Positions 10,441 through 22,454 are shown, numbered from the stretch's first letter. The stretch: 64,000 nt of DNA from Rapana venosa (GCA_028751875.1 CM054151.1:47098336-47162335), one strand, 5' to 3'. Notes: generated by a model not told the origin, from the letters alone. Made by a program: numbers and translations.

Positions 10441-10835
10441 AGGAAGGTGGCAGGACGGTTAAGACGTTCGCCTGCCTAACAAGTAATCCGTGAGGTTCTA
10501 GGATCGATTCTCAGCCCTGCCCTTTCTTCCCAGTTTGATGAAAAACTAAACTAAATGTCAAAGCCTTTTCGGATGAGACCATAAATCGAAGCCCCAGTGC
10601 GAATGCACTCAGAACATCTAGCACACACGTCAAAAACCTGCTCTGCCTTATGGAAGAGTATGCAATTTTATGCCAGCAGGAACAGATGACAACATTTGAA
10701 AACAAAAACCGCACACACTCAGGTGTGTTTAGACACCATCCCCGAAGTCGGAATACCGCTACCGAAAAAAGGGGGGAACGGTTGCATACGCAACATTTTC
10801 GCTTTTGTTGAACCTCGGAGCTCTAGCGGATGAAA
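10441..10835 (+). mobile_element. SINE-A, near full length, tRNA-derived head
   Basis: The head has an A-box-like ggtggcaggacggttaag and a B-box-like ggatcgattctcagc, so it derives from a tRNA. The body contains ccctttcttcccagtttga, then ttcggatgagaccataaatc, agaacatctagcacacacgt and ggaacagatgacaaca. The 3' module carries gtgtttagacacc, gaagtcggaa, and ggagctctagcgga. This is the best copy of the A-tail family in the window. SINEs have no ORF and depend on LINE proteins. Confidence 0.75.
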
Positions 10836-11484
10836 GGAAAAAGCCACACATAACAAAAAATATTTTGTGTAGTCTAATGCTTCTTGCGAGCATTGGGCTC
10901 TTGACTTTTCTGGGACTCATCATCTGGAAACTGCAGCAAAAACTTCTGGTTTTTTAAGGTGGCACAAAAATGGTTGTAAATCTTGTGGCTTATTCTCATC
11001 TTTGAGCTTTTCGGTTTGTTTGGGGTTTTTTTATTGGCAGACATTATCTGTAGAAGAAGATCCTTAAAAAAAAAAAAAAAAATTAAGAGTTAGATCCATA
11101 AAAGTCGTTAGATTGTCTTCCAAAAGTTCTTATAAACCCAGTCAGCTGCATTTGGTAGACTACTTGTTGATAGCCAGCCCCCTGACCAATCAGTTGCAAC
11201 ACCCCACCCTCCCTCCCTCCCCAAACTGTAGGAAAAAGTCTATGGTCAGCATCAAAACTTGGGTGAAATATAGCAGTGTTTCATCACTAAAGGCTTTGGT
11301 TTATAACTGACATAGATGAGGGACATTGGTAAACAGCTCCTCTGGGTGGAACCTCAGCAGTTTCTAACATGGGAGAAAAGGAGTTTTGTTGTCATGGAAC
11401 TGATTTCACATGAGCATAAACCTAAACTAGGGACAGTTCAGTTTCACTGATATATCCTAAAGCACCTCGTAGTAAGTATGTTCT
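10836..11484. other. No gene seen
   Basis: AT-rich sequence with one poly-A run near 11065. No exon-like structure is seen. Confidence 0.4.
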
Positions 11485-11757
11485 TTCGAGCCAGAAGGCC
11501 CATAGAGCCGGAGCTTATCCCGGTTTCTGTAGCGTTAAGCGAACTGATGGTTTTTCACCACCCCTGTGACAGGACGCTAGTCTGTCGCCAGATACTTCCC
11601 CAGCAGAGCTGGTACCCACTTGTACACCTGGGTGGAGTGAGGAAAATAGGAGTAAAGTGTCTTTCCCAAGGACACAACACCGAGCCGAGCGGGGATCGAA
11701 CCCGCGACCTCTGGATCACGAGTTGACCGCCTAAACCACTCGACCACGGTGCCTCCA
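11485..11757 (-). mobile_element. SINE with tRNA-Ser-like head
   Basis: On the minus strand the element begins ggaggcaccgtggtcgagtg (A box) and has gcgggttcgatccccgctc (a perfect B box). The body carries gtgtccttgggaaagacact and ccacccaggtgtacaagtgg. The last two motifs are widespread in core-domain SINEs of many animals. It ends near gagccggagc. The intact B box suggests a fairly young copy. Confidence 0.75.
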
Positions 11758-11824
11758 AAAGCACCTCGTGTTGCTAGACAATCCATCAGCTCATTCCAGT
11801 ACAGACCATCACGTGAGGTCACTC

Positions 11825-12058
11825 AAGAAGGATGAGTCCTTCGGATGAGACTATAAACCGAGGCCCCGTGTTCGAACGTATGCAGAACATCTTGGGCACA
11901 CGTTAAATCCTGTTCCGCTTTTCGGAAGAGTAGGCCATTGTGTTGCCGGTGGAAACAGATGACGAAATGTACAAAAACCGCATACACACGGGGACTGGAT
12001 GTAAAAAAGCACATGAGTGCTTATTCCATTATCCTCGATATAAAAGAATAAATAGATA
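11825..12058 (+). mobile_element. SINE-B copy (head missing)
   Basis: It starts gagtccttcggatgagacta, continues with the shared core (gaggccccgtgt, cagaacatcttgggcacacg, ttccgcttttcggaagag, ggaaacagatgacgaaat) and ends in the B tail: gggactggatgtaaaaaagc, atgagtgcttattcc, then atcctcgatataaaagaat and an (AATA)n end. The region around the tail forms gcacatgagtgc, a small palindrome. Confidence 0.75.
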
Positions 12059-12235
12059 AATGGAGTCCAATGCCTCCACATATAATGCAATGTCACATCA
12101 GTATAATGACATCTCTTTGAGACTCTGCACTGAATTGTTCAGGCCGTGTCTCTTGGGCAAACTGAACACGGTAGAGTCTATACAATTATCCTTCTGCAGG
12201 TTTAGCTGCATGCTGCCTCTCTGTGTGCTTCAGTA

Positions 12236-12450
12236 ATCCCCCATTACCGGACACTGGCTCTCCCCAAGCTAAGGATAAGCAGCATTGAGCGTGGTTACCG
12301 AGTGGATTGGTGACAGTTTGTGCGCCTTGGTTGTAGTACAGTCCCCCAGTTCACCCAGCTGTAATTGGGTACCTGCCCTCTTTAGGGTCATGGAAGGTAA
12401 AGCAGCCAGGGAGAGGAGATGGGCGCCGCCCTCAATGTGATGGCTCATGG
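12236..12450 (+). mobile_element. SINE-C copy (head truncated)
   Basis: This matches the elements at 52085-52388 and 55545-55835 (both minus): ccccaagctaaggataagca, gcgtggttacc, gtacagtcccccagttcacc, gggtacctgccctctttagg, ggaaggtaaagcagccaggg, ggagatgggcgccgccctca. The tRNA-like head seen in the other copies is missing. Confidence 0.75.
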
Positions 12451-12603
12451 AGAAGCTGAGCCCCCCCCTTCCCCCAATCTTTGTGGGATTTTTTTTTTTT
12501 TTTTGGGGGGGGGTCCTTTCTTAACATTTATCTTTTGATAGGCCTGTATCATGTTTTGTTTCCTTTTGTTGTTGTGGATTGTTTTCTTCTTTTTTTAAGG
12601 ACA

Positions 12604-12692
12604 AAGCTTCTCTCTCTCTCTTCTCTCTCTCTCTTCTCTCTCTCTCTCCTCTCTCTCTCTCTTACCTCTCTTCTTCTCTCTCTCTCTCTCTT
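12604..12692 (+). repeat. CT microsatellite
   Basis: Interrupted (CT)n run over about 90 bases. Confidence 0.9.
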
Positions 12693-12995
12693 TCTTGAGC
12701 TTACAGGAATCTACTATTCGCCATTATTAATGATAATCCTTATCTATGGCAAGGAATGGTAGGAAAAAGTATGTTAACATTTCACTTTTACCCTTTGAAA
12801 TAAAGACTCTCTCTCTCTATTTTAACCGGCAGTCTCTATAAAGTTACAAATAATGTATATACTTTCAGCAATTATCAGTATTAGAACAAATAAATTCGTC
12901 TCTGTGAAATGCTACGCATGCTTTGTCCTCCTCTTTCATGCTCGTGCTCTCCTTCGCCCCGTTGTCATTGTTGTTCTTCTTCTTTTGAAAGACAA

Positions 12996-14499
12996 TGACA
13001 ATGACAAATCCTTTTATTTTGAGGATAATTGAATAAGCACTCATGTGCTTTTTTACATCCAGTCCCCGCCCGTAGGGATACATCTTAATAATAACCCAAC
13101 ACTTATACACTCTCACAGTAGAAACAAGGGGAAATAACCCTTTTCAAAACAGCCCCCCCCAAAAAAAAAAACCACCTTAAAAACACCCCCCCCCCCCCCC
13201 CCCCCCCACCACCACCACCCAAGAAAAATACCCCAACCAAAACAAAGAAACAAACAAATGAGAAAGAAAAACCAAACCAACAAAAGAAGAAAAAAGAGAA
13301 AAACAAACAACAACAACAAAACCAAGAAAAGTAACAACCAAACATAATAAGTCATAAAGATAAACATCTACACATTGTCAAATGGTACATATACTTGTTA
13401 CATATAACAATAAAATATTGAAACAGGGCACTCATTAAAACTTAAGCACAGCCGACAAGCCCAATAAAGTATTGAAAATATAAAATATGAATCCTTCATC
13501 AGGATACACTATAACTATAAGCAAAACGATAAAAGGTGAGACAGGGACAGAGGGACAGAGAGTGTGTGTGTGTGTGTGTGTGTATTTCAGATATAATATA
13601 TAATTCCCAAACAGTAATCGATCACCATCAACACTCATTTTTGATTATACTCGTTCAAATTATATGTCATGATAATGAAATAAACTCAATACCCATACAT
13701 TCACACAATAAAAACAAGAAACAAAGCAAAAGAAGAAATCTAAACCTATACAGTCATTGAGGGAGAGAGAATGCGTGTGTGGGTGTGTGTGTGTTTCAGG
13801 GATAATACTAAATATATGATACTCACATAGCACACGATCAACACCAACACTTTTTTTTATTATTATTATACTCATACAAATTGAATGTCATGATGATAAA
13901 GTAAGTGCAATACCCATACACTCACATAATAAAGAGTGGGGGGGGGGGGGGGGGGTGGACCCAATAAAGTCATAAAAACAGCATCTACACATTGTAAGTA
14001 AGAGAGACAAATTCTTTTTTACCAGGATAATGAATAAGTACTCATGTGCTTTTTTACATCCAGTCCCCGCCCGTAGGGTCACATATTTATAATTAACCCA
14101 ATACTCATACTTTCAAACAGTATAAGCAAAGGGGAATAAACTTCTTTTTTAAAAGAAAAGAAAAAAAAACAAACAAACAAAAACCCAGACAAACAAAAAA
14201 CAAAATAAACCCCAGAAACACCCCCCCCAAAAAAAAACAACACAAAAAAACACACACAAAAAACACCCACCCCAAACAAACAAAAAACAAGAAAAAAAAA
14301 AAAAAAAAGAGAAAAAAACACACACACACACACAAAACCCAACACCGCCAACCCCCTCCCCTTCCCCCCCCCTCCCCCCCCCCCCCCCCCAGACATACAC
14401 CAAAAACAAACAACAAAAACCCAAACAAATCAACAACAAAAAACAAACAAACAGCAACAACAAAAAACAACCCCCTAAACAACCCCCAAACAACAGAGC

Positions 14500-14530
<31 letters not shown>

Positions 14531-14770
14531 TGTGTGTGTGTGTGTGGTGTGTGTGTGTGTGTGAAAGATAATGCTATTTGTTTGTAAACAAACGAAACAA
14601 AACAAACAAACAAATACTGAATATAATTCTCAAAACAGCACATCATTACCATCAACACTATTTTTTAAATTATACTTGTACAGATTGGCACATATTATTG
14701 CTATGATATATATATTTCGTATAACTATAGTGTTGTTTTTTTTAAAAGAAGCTTCCAACCATTGGTAAGC
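12996..14770. repeat. Local duplicated block with poly-C/G and GT tracts
   Basis: Two SINE-B 3' ends in minus orientation (12996-13085 and 14010-14085) are each followed by a related string: acccaacacttatacactct, agtagaaacaaggggaaata, then poly-C. A second motif (atcaccatcaacactcattt + ttgattatactcgttcaaat) recurs at 13620, 13838 and 14640, preceded each time by GT repeats and tttcagatataat-like sequence. The block therefore arose by repeated local duplication, and contains C runs of 28 or more bases near 13180 and 14340-14390. The Phe/Gly-rich ORFs are artefacts of the homopolymers. Confidence 0.6.
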
Positions 14771-14794
14771 TCACACAACAATGAACATTTAAAA

Positions 14795-14824
14795 AGGGGG
14801 GAGAGAGAGAGAGAGAGAGAGAGA
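14795..14824 (+). repeat. GA microsatellite
   Basis: Short (GA)n run. Confidence 0.9.
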
Positions 14825-15164
14825 AAACAAGGGACAGATAGAAAGACAGGTGAAGGGAAAGGGCAGATAGGTAAGGGCGACTATATAACTTTGTTTTTAA
14901 GGCTATGGACTGTGGTTTGTTATTGTTGATGTATCAAGTGAGTTGATAATTGAGTTTTGTAGATTGTATTGATTGATGTTGTTTAACTGAATCAGAAAGG
15001 GAGTTCCACAGCATAGGGCCTGAGTAAAGTCAACTAGATCTGAATAAGTCTATTCTTGGGATTGGGACACTAGACTTTATAGTATTTCTGGATTGGTTTA
15101 GGGGGAATTTGTTTTTTAAGTATGATGGAACAGTTCCTGTCATAATCTAAGAATGAATGAATTA

Positions 15165-15245
15165 ATTAATCTTTATTTTTCAAGGGTAACAGAATAAGCA
15201 TGCGCATACTTTTTTCATCCGGCCCTTGCCCTGATTAGGGAATAT
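15165..15245 (-). repeat. SINE-B 3' end
   Basis: The piece aataagcatgcgcatacttt + tttcatccggcccttgccct is the reverse of the B tail. It is diverged and ends just before a poly-G run. Confidence 0.5.
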
Positions 15246-15252
15246 CAAGAGA

Positions 15253-15255
<3 letters not shown>

Positions 15256-15292
<37 letters not shown>

Positions 15293-15320
15293 CGGAGGGA
15301 GGAGAGAGAGAGAGAGAGAA
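15256..15320 (+). repeat. Poly-G tract and GA repeat
   Basis: About 36 consecutive G bases followed by ggcggagggagga and (GA)n. Such a tract may form G-quadruplex DNA and is also a likely place for sequencing length error. Confidence 0.9.
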
Positions 15321-15503
15321 ACTTTTTTTGTCAGCAACTCATCACTGGTAGTGTGGCTGTGCACAGAGGGAGAGAAACACGTGAAGAAGTGACTACTTCT
15401 CACACAGGGTAGTATAGGCCTAGCCCTGAGTTGACAAAGCCCCCTCCCTCAATCTCATTCCTCATTTGCCCACCGTCAGGTGTGCAAGACAGTGTGGTGA
15501 CAG

Positions 15504-15558
15504 ATGGACGAATTTTGCGTCGTCGTCGCCCACAGGTCACTTTATCCAAAGAACACAG
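15504..15558 (+). CDS. Candidate first coding exon, small unknown gene
   Basis: ATG at 15504 opens MDEFCVVVAHRSLYPKNT and ends at a canonical donor (aacacag|gtaact) in phase 1. Upstream are a CACGTG E-box (about 15378) and a pyrimidine-rich tract ending ccgtcag at 15479, so the exon may begin at 15480 as an internal exon or lie in a longer first exon. The next candidate exon (17205) begins in the matching phase, giving an uninterrupted frame. A second frame through the same exon (VQDSVVTDGRILRRRRPQ) is also open and also splices in frame to 17205, ending there at a stop. I do not recognise either product. The supporting evidence is splice sites and frame only. Confidence 0.35.
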
Positions 15559-17204
15559 GTAACTATCGTTGTCCTATTGGTTATATCAGTTAGTTACCTA
15601 TCATTATTCTAACATGTTTATTGTTAAAACGAAAACGCGTTGTAATGCAGGAGGATGAATAAAATTGTGTTTGTATTCTAGCGTCTAAAAAGGGGTTGAG
15701 TTGAAGTGAGCTGAATACCACTTTCAGTCGGGGCAGATTTCTCAGAATGAAATTCGGACTGTTTTCCTCCCATGGAGAACGGGTGGCCACAAGAACAGCG
15801 CCACACACATACTCCCCCTTCCCCTGTTTGCAAGAATGTTTCCCTATTATAAGTTTGCTGCCATGACGAGAGATTTCCATGTGTGCCTCCCCCCATGATT
15901 TCTTCCTTAACTTATGGACTGTAGAAATGCAGGCTTAGTGTGTTGGTCGTTCACACCACCATAGGCCTAGGTTATAGGATGCAGGTTTGGTGTATCAGTC
16001 ACCCACACTATGCCATAATCTGGATATTCCACACTTATGCCAAAGGTGGATAGGTTGGTTGGTTGGGTTTTTTTTGGTAGTGTGTGCTCGAAATGCCATG
16101 TACACCATACCACCGAATCTGACACTGTATCTCGGTTTATTGCTTCGTGTGAATAAACAAAAAAATGTTGAGGAATAGAGAGGAACTAGGGGGTGAGCTC
16201 ACAAGGATACTTTTAAGCATAGATCAGAACTGGTACATGTCATTAGGGTGCTGTCTTAGTATAACTTTCTCAGCACTGCTATTCCGCCCTAAATTTGTAC
16301 AATTCAAAAGGCTCTAATCGTAAAGCCGTGCTTGTGGTTTGCTGGCGGGGGAGGTGATGACAGACATGTAGGTATCGTCACTGCCTGGTCAAAAAAAGAA
16401 TTATCGCCCTTAGGGCCTACAGCGAATTGAGCAGAGATATCAAGAGTTACCTTTCCTTAGCACGTGACATCTACCAGCGCCAAAGGGGTCAATTTGTAGT
16501 GAATGTCAAGTCAGTTGCAATTTGAGTTTTGTAGTCTATACAATAGTCGCATAGTTTCCAACCGGAAACTGGAGTTTGCGGTGTGTATGCAGGCGGTTTT
16601 TTAAATGGTAAGCTTGCTTTCCATTTCACTTTGTTTTAAACATGCTGATAGGCTATTTCCTAGTGGTAAACCTAGGATTTCCAAGGCTCCCTTGACCTAT
16701 AGCCTGAATAGGCCTAACAATCAGTTCTACCAAGCATAAGACATACCAGTTATGGATGGCCTACGTCAAAATGCTGTACTTTAAAATGTGACGTCCTCTT
16801 CATCAATGGAAAACTAAAGTATAACAACTTGTACTCCCCATTAACTAAATATAGCCTGTAACTGTAAGCCCAGGAGAAAATCTTTGCAGTCTGACAGTGG
16901 CAGTCTGTAGAGCATACAAATGGTAATATAAGATACTCGAAAACAGTCCTAGCTGGTTTCATTTCTAAAGGGTGGATAGGTATCATGTAGGCACAAGTTT
17001 TCATGTCAACTGGTGCTGGTGAAACATGACCCCCCAAAAAACCCACAAAAAACCCAACCCCCCCCCCTTCCCCCCCCAAAAAAAAACCCCAACAACAACA
17101 ATCTATCTACAGGATGGGTTAAGTTGAGTGTATTTTTCTATAGTAAATAGTATGACCATATAGGTTTTGTTCAGCCTAACTGAGACCTCATTATTTTCTT
17201 TCAG
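15559..17204. other. Probable intron of the candidate small gene
   Basis: No other exon is convincing. Features seen are cacgtgac at about 16461, ccggaaac at about 16562 and a donor-like aaatg|gtaagc at 16607, which together could mark an alternative promoter and 5' exon. A C/A-rich run lies at 17025-17090. Confidence 0.3.
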
Positions 17205-17297
17205 AGAGCATGTCGCTAGCATTGCCAGTGGTCTGCTCAGCTGACCACAGAAAAGGTGGTGGAGGAAGGTGGACACTTTCAAGGGGCCTACAAACAT
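17205..17297 (+). CDS. Candidate second coding exon, small unknown gene
   Basis: The acceptor is strong (ttattttctttcag) and the donor good (caaacat|gtaagc). Spliced to 15504-15558 the frame reads ESMSLALPVVCSADHRKGGGG then RWTLSRGLQT, ending in phase 1. A strong Kozak-like ATG at 17210 could itself be the start. The exon is GC-balanced while its flanks are CT or AT rich, which favours real exon status. In the alternative frame it would read EHVASIASGLLS and stop, making this a C-terminal exon. A 3' exon in compatible phase exists at 28646. No family is recognised. Confidence 0.35.
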
Positions 17298-17304
17298 GTA
17301 AGCT

Positions 17305-17307
<3 letters not shown>

Positions 17308-17385
<78 letters not shown>

Positions 17386-17462
17386 CTCTCTCTTTCTCTC
17401 TTCTCTCTCTCTTCTCTCTCTCTTCTCTCTTTCTTCTCTCTCTCTCCATCCCTCTCCCCCCT
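17308..17462 (+). repeat. CT microsatellite
   Basis: About 150 bases of (CT)n with a few interruptions. The Ser/Leu and Arg/Glu ORFs over it are artefacts. Confidence 0.95.
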
Positions 17463-17759
17463 TCCCCCTACTCAAACTTTCTCATGTCTTACAGCAGTTG
17501 TTTGGCATCCCATTGTTTTAGTCAGTGTGCTGTAATGTGAAAACTGTGTCCATAGCACCATCAGCTGTGCTCCTTCACTCCCGCCCCCACCCCCACCCCC
17601 CCACTTCCCCCTCCCCACTGCCCAGCCTCACATTGCTCATTACTCAGTGGGGGGTGTATTGCTTTTTTTTTTAAAGTGGTGATAATACATGATGAAAAGT
17701 GTCCTGTTACAGTAATGGATAACACACAGATCTGCTGAAATATTGATGTGATAAAGCAC

Positions 17760-17768
17760 ATACACGCG

Positions 17769-17801
<33 letters not shown>

Positions 17802-17822
17802 GCGCGCAAAAACAAACACACA
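17760..17822 (+). repeat. CG/CA microsatellite
   Basis: Alternating cgcgcg and cacaca over about 60 bases. Confidence 0.9.
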
Positions 17823-18099
17823 CCCAACACGGATGCTATTTCTTAATCCTTTCTTCCTCCACTCCTTTTTCTTCCTTCTCTAAACTCCTTTACACTTTCT
17901 ACTTCCCTCGTCTAATATCACTTAGAGTGAACAGACGTTAAATTGAAGACAACAATAACACACGCGCGCCTGCTTTTAATCAGACCAATGTCCCAGTATT
18001 TCACACCATCATGTTTGTCTTTATCAGATACTTTCCACTGGGGGCTTCTACTCTTCACTCGGTGCAGCAGCCCTGTGTTGAACCAACTCTCGAAAGTGG

Positions 18100-18935
18100 T
18101 AGTGACGAAAAGCCCCACACCCTTGAACACCTTCCGCCTACTACCCAGGACACCTCTACCCATGTGTATATTGAGTGCTTTGCTGAGGAAGCAGTTCGAA
18201 ATGAAGTGGGAAATCTACATCCAGTATTGTGAGGGCAGATATCAGCCTCATGACTAGACTGGCCTCTGCTTGACAAACTTCAATGTGGAGAGAGAAGCTA
18301 CAAAAACTGCAGCAGTGCAGACCATGGTCAGGACATAGGCTTCCCACAGGGTCTTCATCTTATTCACCACCTGTTTTGCAGTCCAACAGAACTGCTGACC
18401 TGAATTTATTGTTCACTCTCTTTGCCTCTCTGCAGGTGTTATACGGTAGTTCTGCAGTGGATCCTCTCCTGTTGCAACATGCTTGGCAATGAGACTGCAG
18501 AATTCCTGGGAAAGGAAGATAGAAGGGAAGTGCAGGTGAATAGGTCTACCAGCAATTCTGAAGTTAAAACCTCCAAGGCCAAGCAGCAAAGCACATGGAT
18601 GCAGCAATGTGTACACTAGAACAGGTCAAATCCTTATTATTCACTGATGCGACAGGAGCAGGTCTTATCTGGCTTGGGACAGGCCACAACCACCTAAGTC
18701 ATCAGATGTACAGAAAGCTGGTATAGAGCATACAAGAGCAGTACCCTCGCAAGACTGGCAGCCAGACAACAGAATGTATTGTAGTCTTACTACATGAGGT
18801 GCTCATGAAGAAACCTATCCCAACCCTACCCAAGTAGCCAAGCAGCTCTGCGACAACTTGAAGAGCTGCAATGTACTACTGCCTTCTTTGCAGACTACAC
18901 TGCCCATCTGAAGAAGGCAAAAGATACTTAATCTT
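18100..18935 (+). mobile_element. LINE remnant, RNase H and C-terminal domain
   Basis: In broken frames the segment reads YTVVLQWILSCCNMLGNETAE at 18437-18500, the RNase H pattern V.LQWIPSHC...GNE.AD with Ser-Cys in place of Ser-His. Further on it has a degraded TGHNHL...H.Y.KL motif and SQTTE. These are C-terminal parts of RNase H-bearing non-LTR retrotransposons (Jockey/I-type). Stops and frameshifts show it is dead. Related copies are at 21290, 46735 and 57285. Confidence 0.6.
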
Positions 18936-20049
18936 GGACTTTCTCAACACAAACACCATACCAACAGTGCTGTGAGTATGATGCATTGACTGCTTTTACC
19001 CTGGTTATGCCCCTGTTAGAAAAGGATAGATACTGGAGGTTAAAAAGGAAAGCTTCTACATAACCCTAAAGAATTTCTCTTACTAGGTTCAGATCTGGGA
19101 GTTGTTAATATATCTTAGTTTTCAAAGCAGGGGTTTATTAATGTCTCATTGCTTGAAATTTTGATGAAGACCATTGCATGCTTAAAGATCCGTTAGGGGT
19201 GGTTGATTTAGAGTACTTATCAGTTTGACATTTTCAACTTGGTGGGCTCTACCACATTTGAGACACTTCAGAGGAAACAAAAAAAAGCAATGATTAATCA
19301 CAGAAGGTCCGTTCAACATGAAGTTGAGTGTAAGGAGGTAGAGATACAAACTTATTGGTCATGTAACTGCTTTCTGGCACAGTTCACAGGCATGTCTTTA
19401 AGAGGGAACCTGTAAAACATATTTACCTCATTCACAAAGAAAGAAGCACATCTGACTTGGTTTTTCCTGCTTTGATTCTCATCCCTGTCAGGCATGCTCC
19501 TTTTTTCCTTTGTCCTGCCAGTTTCTGTCATACGATCATCTTGGTTGACATCATTCTTGATGGTATTGGCCAATACATGCCCTGTTAGCTATCTCCACCC
19601 CCTTCTGTCTTGTAAGTCCTTCTGTAGGCCATATGATCACTGGACACCAAACTTATGATTGCATCCATAGTCCTTGCTTATAAGATAAGATAAAAATTAA
19701 ATTTAAAAAAGTAAAAAGATGAAATAAAAAGTGAAATAAAAAGTTTTAAAAAATCAAAACTTAAATATAATTCTAAATGTAGAATAAAGGAATAGAAATA
19801 AAATGGAAGAAAATGGCGGAAAAATTAAACACAAACTCACCCAAATAAACTCCAAAATAAAATCCCAAAATGAAATAAAAACAAAAGAAATAACCCCCAA
19901 ACTTAAATCAAATTTTTTAAAATCCGCCAAAACATAACAGATTATTGCAAGAGATGAAAGGAGAGCAATCAATCTTTGTGACAGTGATCTTAGTGTTTGA
20001 AAATAACCTCGCCTCACCTCGCCTATCCTGTAGTCAGATTTTTGGGCAC
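18936..20049. other. No gene seen; A-rich patch
   Basis: Ordinary AT-rich sequence. A strongly A-rich block at 19680-19930 (aaaataaaa repeats) gives a Phe/Ser/Leu ORF on the minus strand that has no protein meaning. Confidence 0.4.
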
Positions 20050-21068
20050 CACTGAAGATTTTGCAACTAGCTTCCTCTACTCCTCACAAGTTATCAGCTT
20101 TCCATAGCATGTTGTTCCCCTCAAGGCCAGTTCACTCTGTGATATTGTCTTCAATATTATTTTCTGCCTGCCTTTTTAGATCCCTCCTTGTACTGTTCCC
20201 TGTAGGATCCTGTAGTCTAGTACATCGTTGGGGCATCACTGAATATTTTGTAACCACTACTCGTGGTTCTTAGCTTTCTGTATAGCATGTAATTCCACTC
20301 AAGGCCAGTCAACTCTTGCTACTGTCTTCAATATATTTTCTGTCTGCCATTTTGTCTTCCCTCCTTGAACAGTTCCCTGTAGGATAGTCTTGACTAGTCC
20401 AGATGTTCGTGTGATGTGCCAATACCATTTCAGTTTGCATGTTTTTTCACTGAAGTCAGCTCTTCTTACATCCCTATGGTATTTTTAATTCTGGTTTTCA
20501 CTTCCTCATTGGTTATGAGATCTCTGTAAGAGATGAACAAAAATTGCAAAAGCATTTCATGTCTATTGCCTGTCTCCTTCTTTCAATGTCTGCTCTTATA
20601 ATTATAGTCCATGTTTCAGATGCATAAAAAAAATGGACATGACCAGGGATTGTATTGGTGTAATGTTAGGGCTGGTGATCTTGTTCCAGGTGACTTAGTT
20701 TTGTCATTGCAGCTGTGGTCTGGACTATCCTGGAGAGGACTTTGAGTTTTCGTCCTTCATTTGATTTAAAGCTATGGACTGTCTCAACTTTTTTGTTTAA
20801 AATAATGTCAGTGCTGATGCCTTTGGTGTCATTTGTCATCAGCTGGGTTGTCTTTGTGCTGATAGGTAGAGCATGTCAGAGACTTTCATCAAGGTGATTT
20901 ACCAAATTGACCAGCTCTTGCTCTTGTCCAGCTAGGCTGTCAGTGTAATGTTATGTCATCTGCAAAACGTGAGTTTGCCCTGCCTCCAACGTTGACTGTT
21001 CCCTCATGGTTTTCAAGTGCATCGGCCATTATTCTTTCTAAGATGATGTTGAAGAGGGTGGGGAAGAG
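20050..21068 (-). mobile_element. LINE remnant, reverse transcriptase to C-terminus (RTE-like)
   Basis: On the minus strand the reading begins LFNIILERIMADALENHEGT and reaches FADDI, the reverse transcriptase catalytic box, then after a frameshift DSLAGQEQELVNLVNHLDES. Near 20600 is a YASETWT-like block followed by degraded DIERR and MKCF motifs, and at the 3' end a KLKWY-like stretch. These belong to endonuclease/RT-type LINEs. The copy is 5' truncated just before the LLSPTLF motif and carries several stops. The 3' part matches the fragment at 34838-35395. Confidence 0.75.
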
Positions 21069-21289
21069 CAGACATAATGCCCACTACAAAGGCAGTGACA
21101 ATGGTTGTAAGGGATGGTAACTTCGATCACCCCTTCACATTCTACAGCATTTATTTCCATAGTGCCTACCTCTGTCCTTTATTTTACAGAAGGCCTGATC
21201 TAGTGGTAAAAGTCATCATGTGCATCATACATAAGTCTCCGAATCACCTCATCAGGACTATGGCTGTCATGAGGGGAATGTGCTGAATG

Positions 21290-21605
21290 TTCAAAGACCT
21301 TGCATGGCCTGTATAGTCAGTCTCGGGAAGGACGGGCCAAAACACCTTCAATGCCATCTGTACATGAAACTTCATTTAGGGGCGTGCAAGAGCAGTGTCC
21401 TTGCAATCCTGGCAGCCAGACAACAGAACCTGGGCTGCAGTCCTGCCCGCTACACGAGGCAGCACTCCGAAAGAGGATCTGGCTTGACTGACCCATACCA
21501 CCTCAGTGGCCAAGGAGCTCCATGATGACTTGTAGTGTGCTTCTGCTGCTGTCACTGCAGAGACTTAGCTGCCCTGCTGAAGACGGTGCAAATGTAAGTA
21601 CATTA
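21290..21605 (+). mobile_element. LINE C-terminal fragment (RNase H type)
   Basis: In broken frames it carries HLYMKLHLGA, then SQTTE and QSCPLHE, the conserved tail of the element seen at 57285. It resembles the 18660-18930 region closely (gcaagagcagt, ggcagccagacaacagaa in both). Confidence 0.6.
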
Positions 21606-21649
21606 AACCCAGACAGCTGTAGTTGAACTACTTTTCTGTTGTTGTTGTT

Positions 21650-21780
21650 GCTCCTCAGCTGAGCTCTGAGGTTCAGCAGTGGTGAGATTGTTGCGTATAC
21701 GACCGTTTTTTTCCCCCCTCCACCATGTTGGTAGCCACATTCTAGCTTCAGGGATGAACTGTCCAGTTTCAGTTTTTAGC
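21650..21780 (-). repeat. SINE tail A fragment
   Basis: cagctgagctctgaggttca, gtggtgagattgttgcgtat, and gtagccacattctagcttca match the A tail in reverse. Confidence 0.55.
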
Positions 21781-21904
21781 CATAAGCTATGTTTGTAGTT
21801 AGGCTTTGTTTGTTCATTTGTTAAAATTTATTTTGTGGCTTATTTCCTGTGATGTTCCATATACCCAGGCTTAGGTTGCATCCTCTGGGTCGGATGTCCA
21901 CAGG

Positions 21905-22135
21905 GAGCTTTATTTATTTATTTTATTCTTGTATATCGAGGATAATGGAATAAGCATTTGTGTGCTTTTTTACATCCAGTCCCCGTATGTATGCGGTTTT
22001 GTAAATTCTGCCATCTGTTCCCACCGGCACACAATGGCCTACTCTTATGAAAAGCGGAACAGGATTTTAACGTTTGCGCAAGATGTTCAGCTTGCATTCG
22101 CACACAGGACCTCGGTTTATAGTCTCATCCGAGAG
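21905..22135 (-). mobile_element. SINE-B copy
   Basis: It has tatcgaggataatggaataa, then tgtgcttttttacatccagt, tgttcccaccggcacacaat, gaaaagcggaacaggatttt and cggtttatagtctcatccga, the complete core plus B tail in reverse. No tRNA head is attached. Confidence 0.75.
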
Positions 22136-22454
22136 AGAGAGTGGAGTCTGTACCATGGAGCCACCAGTGTGGGGGTGGGATTGGATGGGGGCTGTACTGC
22201 AGCCCAGTCGCTTTTGCAGTGTTCAGTGGTGCCTTTTCTGACCTAACATATGCGGGACACAACCTACTGGCAACGGTAATACCTAGTTGTGGAGCCAGAC
22301 TAAGAGAGAGAGATGCCCACCCAGGTAGCCTGTTTTAGGACAGACTTTCTCTTGAAACTTTTCATTTAGATTTTTACACATTATTTGACCTAATAGGGTA
22401 AAAGTTAACTATGATAAAGTTTTGTGAAGGTAATTGTGATTTTTTTCTCTGGTT

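Noticed and set aside
11485..11757. True tRNA gene on the minus strand
   Set aside because: The A and B boxes are part of a longer SINE with core-domain motifs; no full cloverleaf ends at the expected place.
14105..14658. Overlapping 166 and 169-codon minus ORFs rich in Phe, Cys, Gly
   Set aside because: They translate poly-A/C and CA runs; several frames are open at once, which indicates low complexity.
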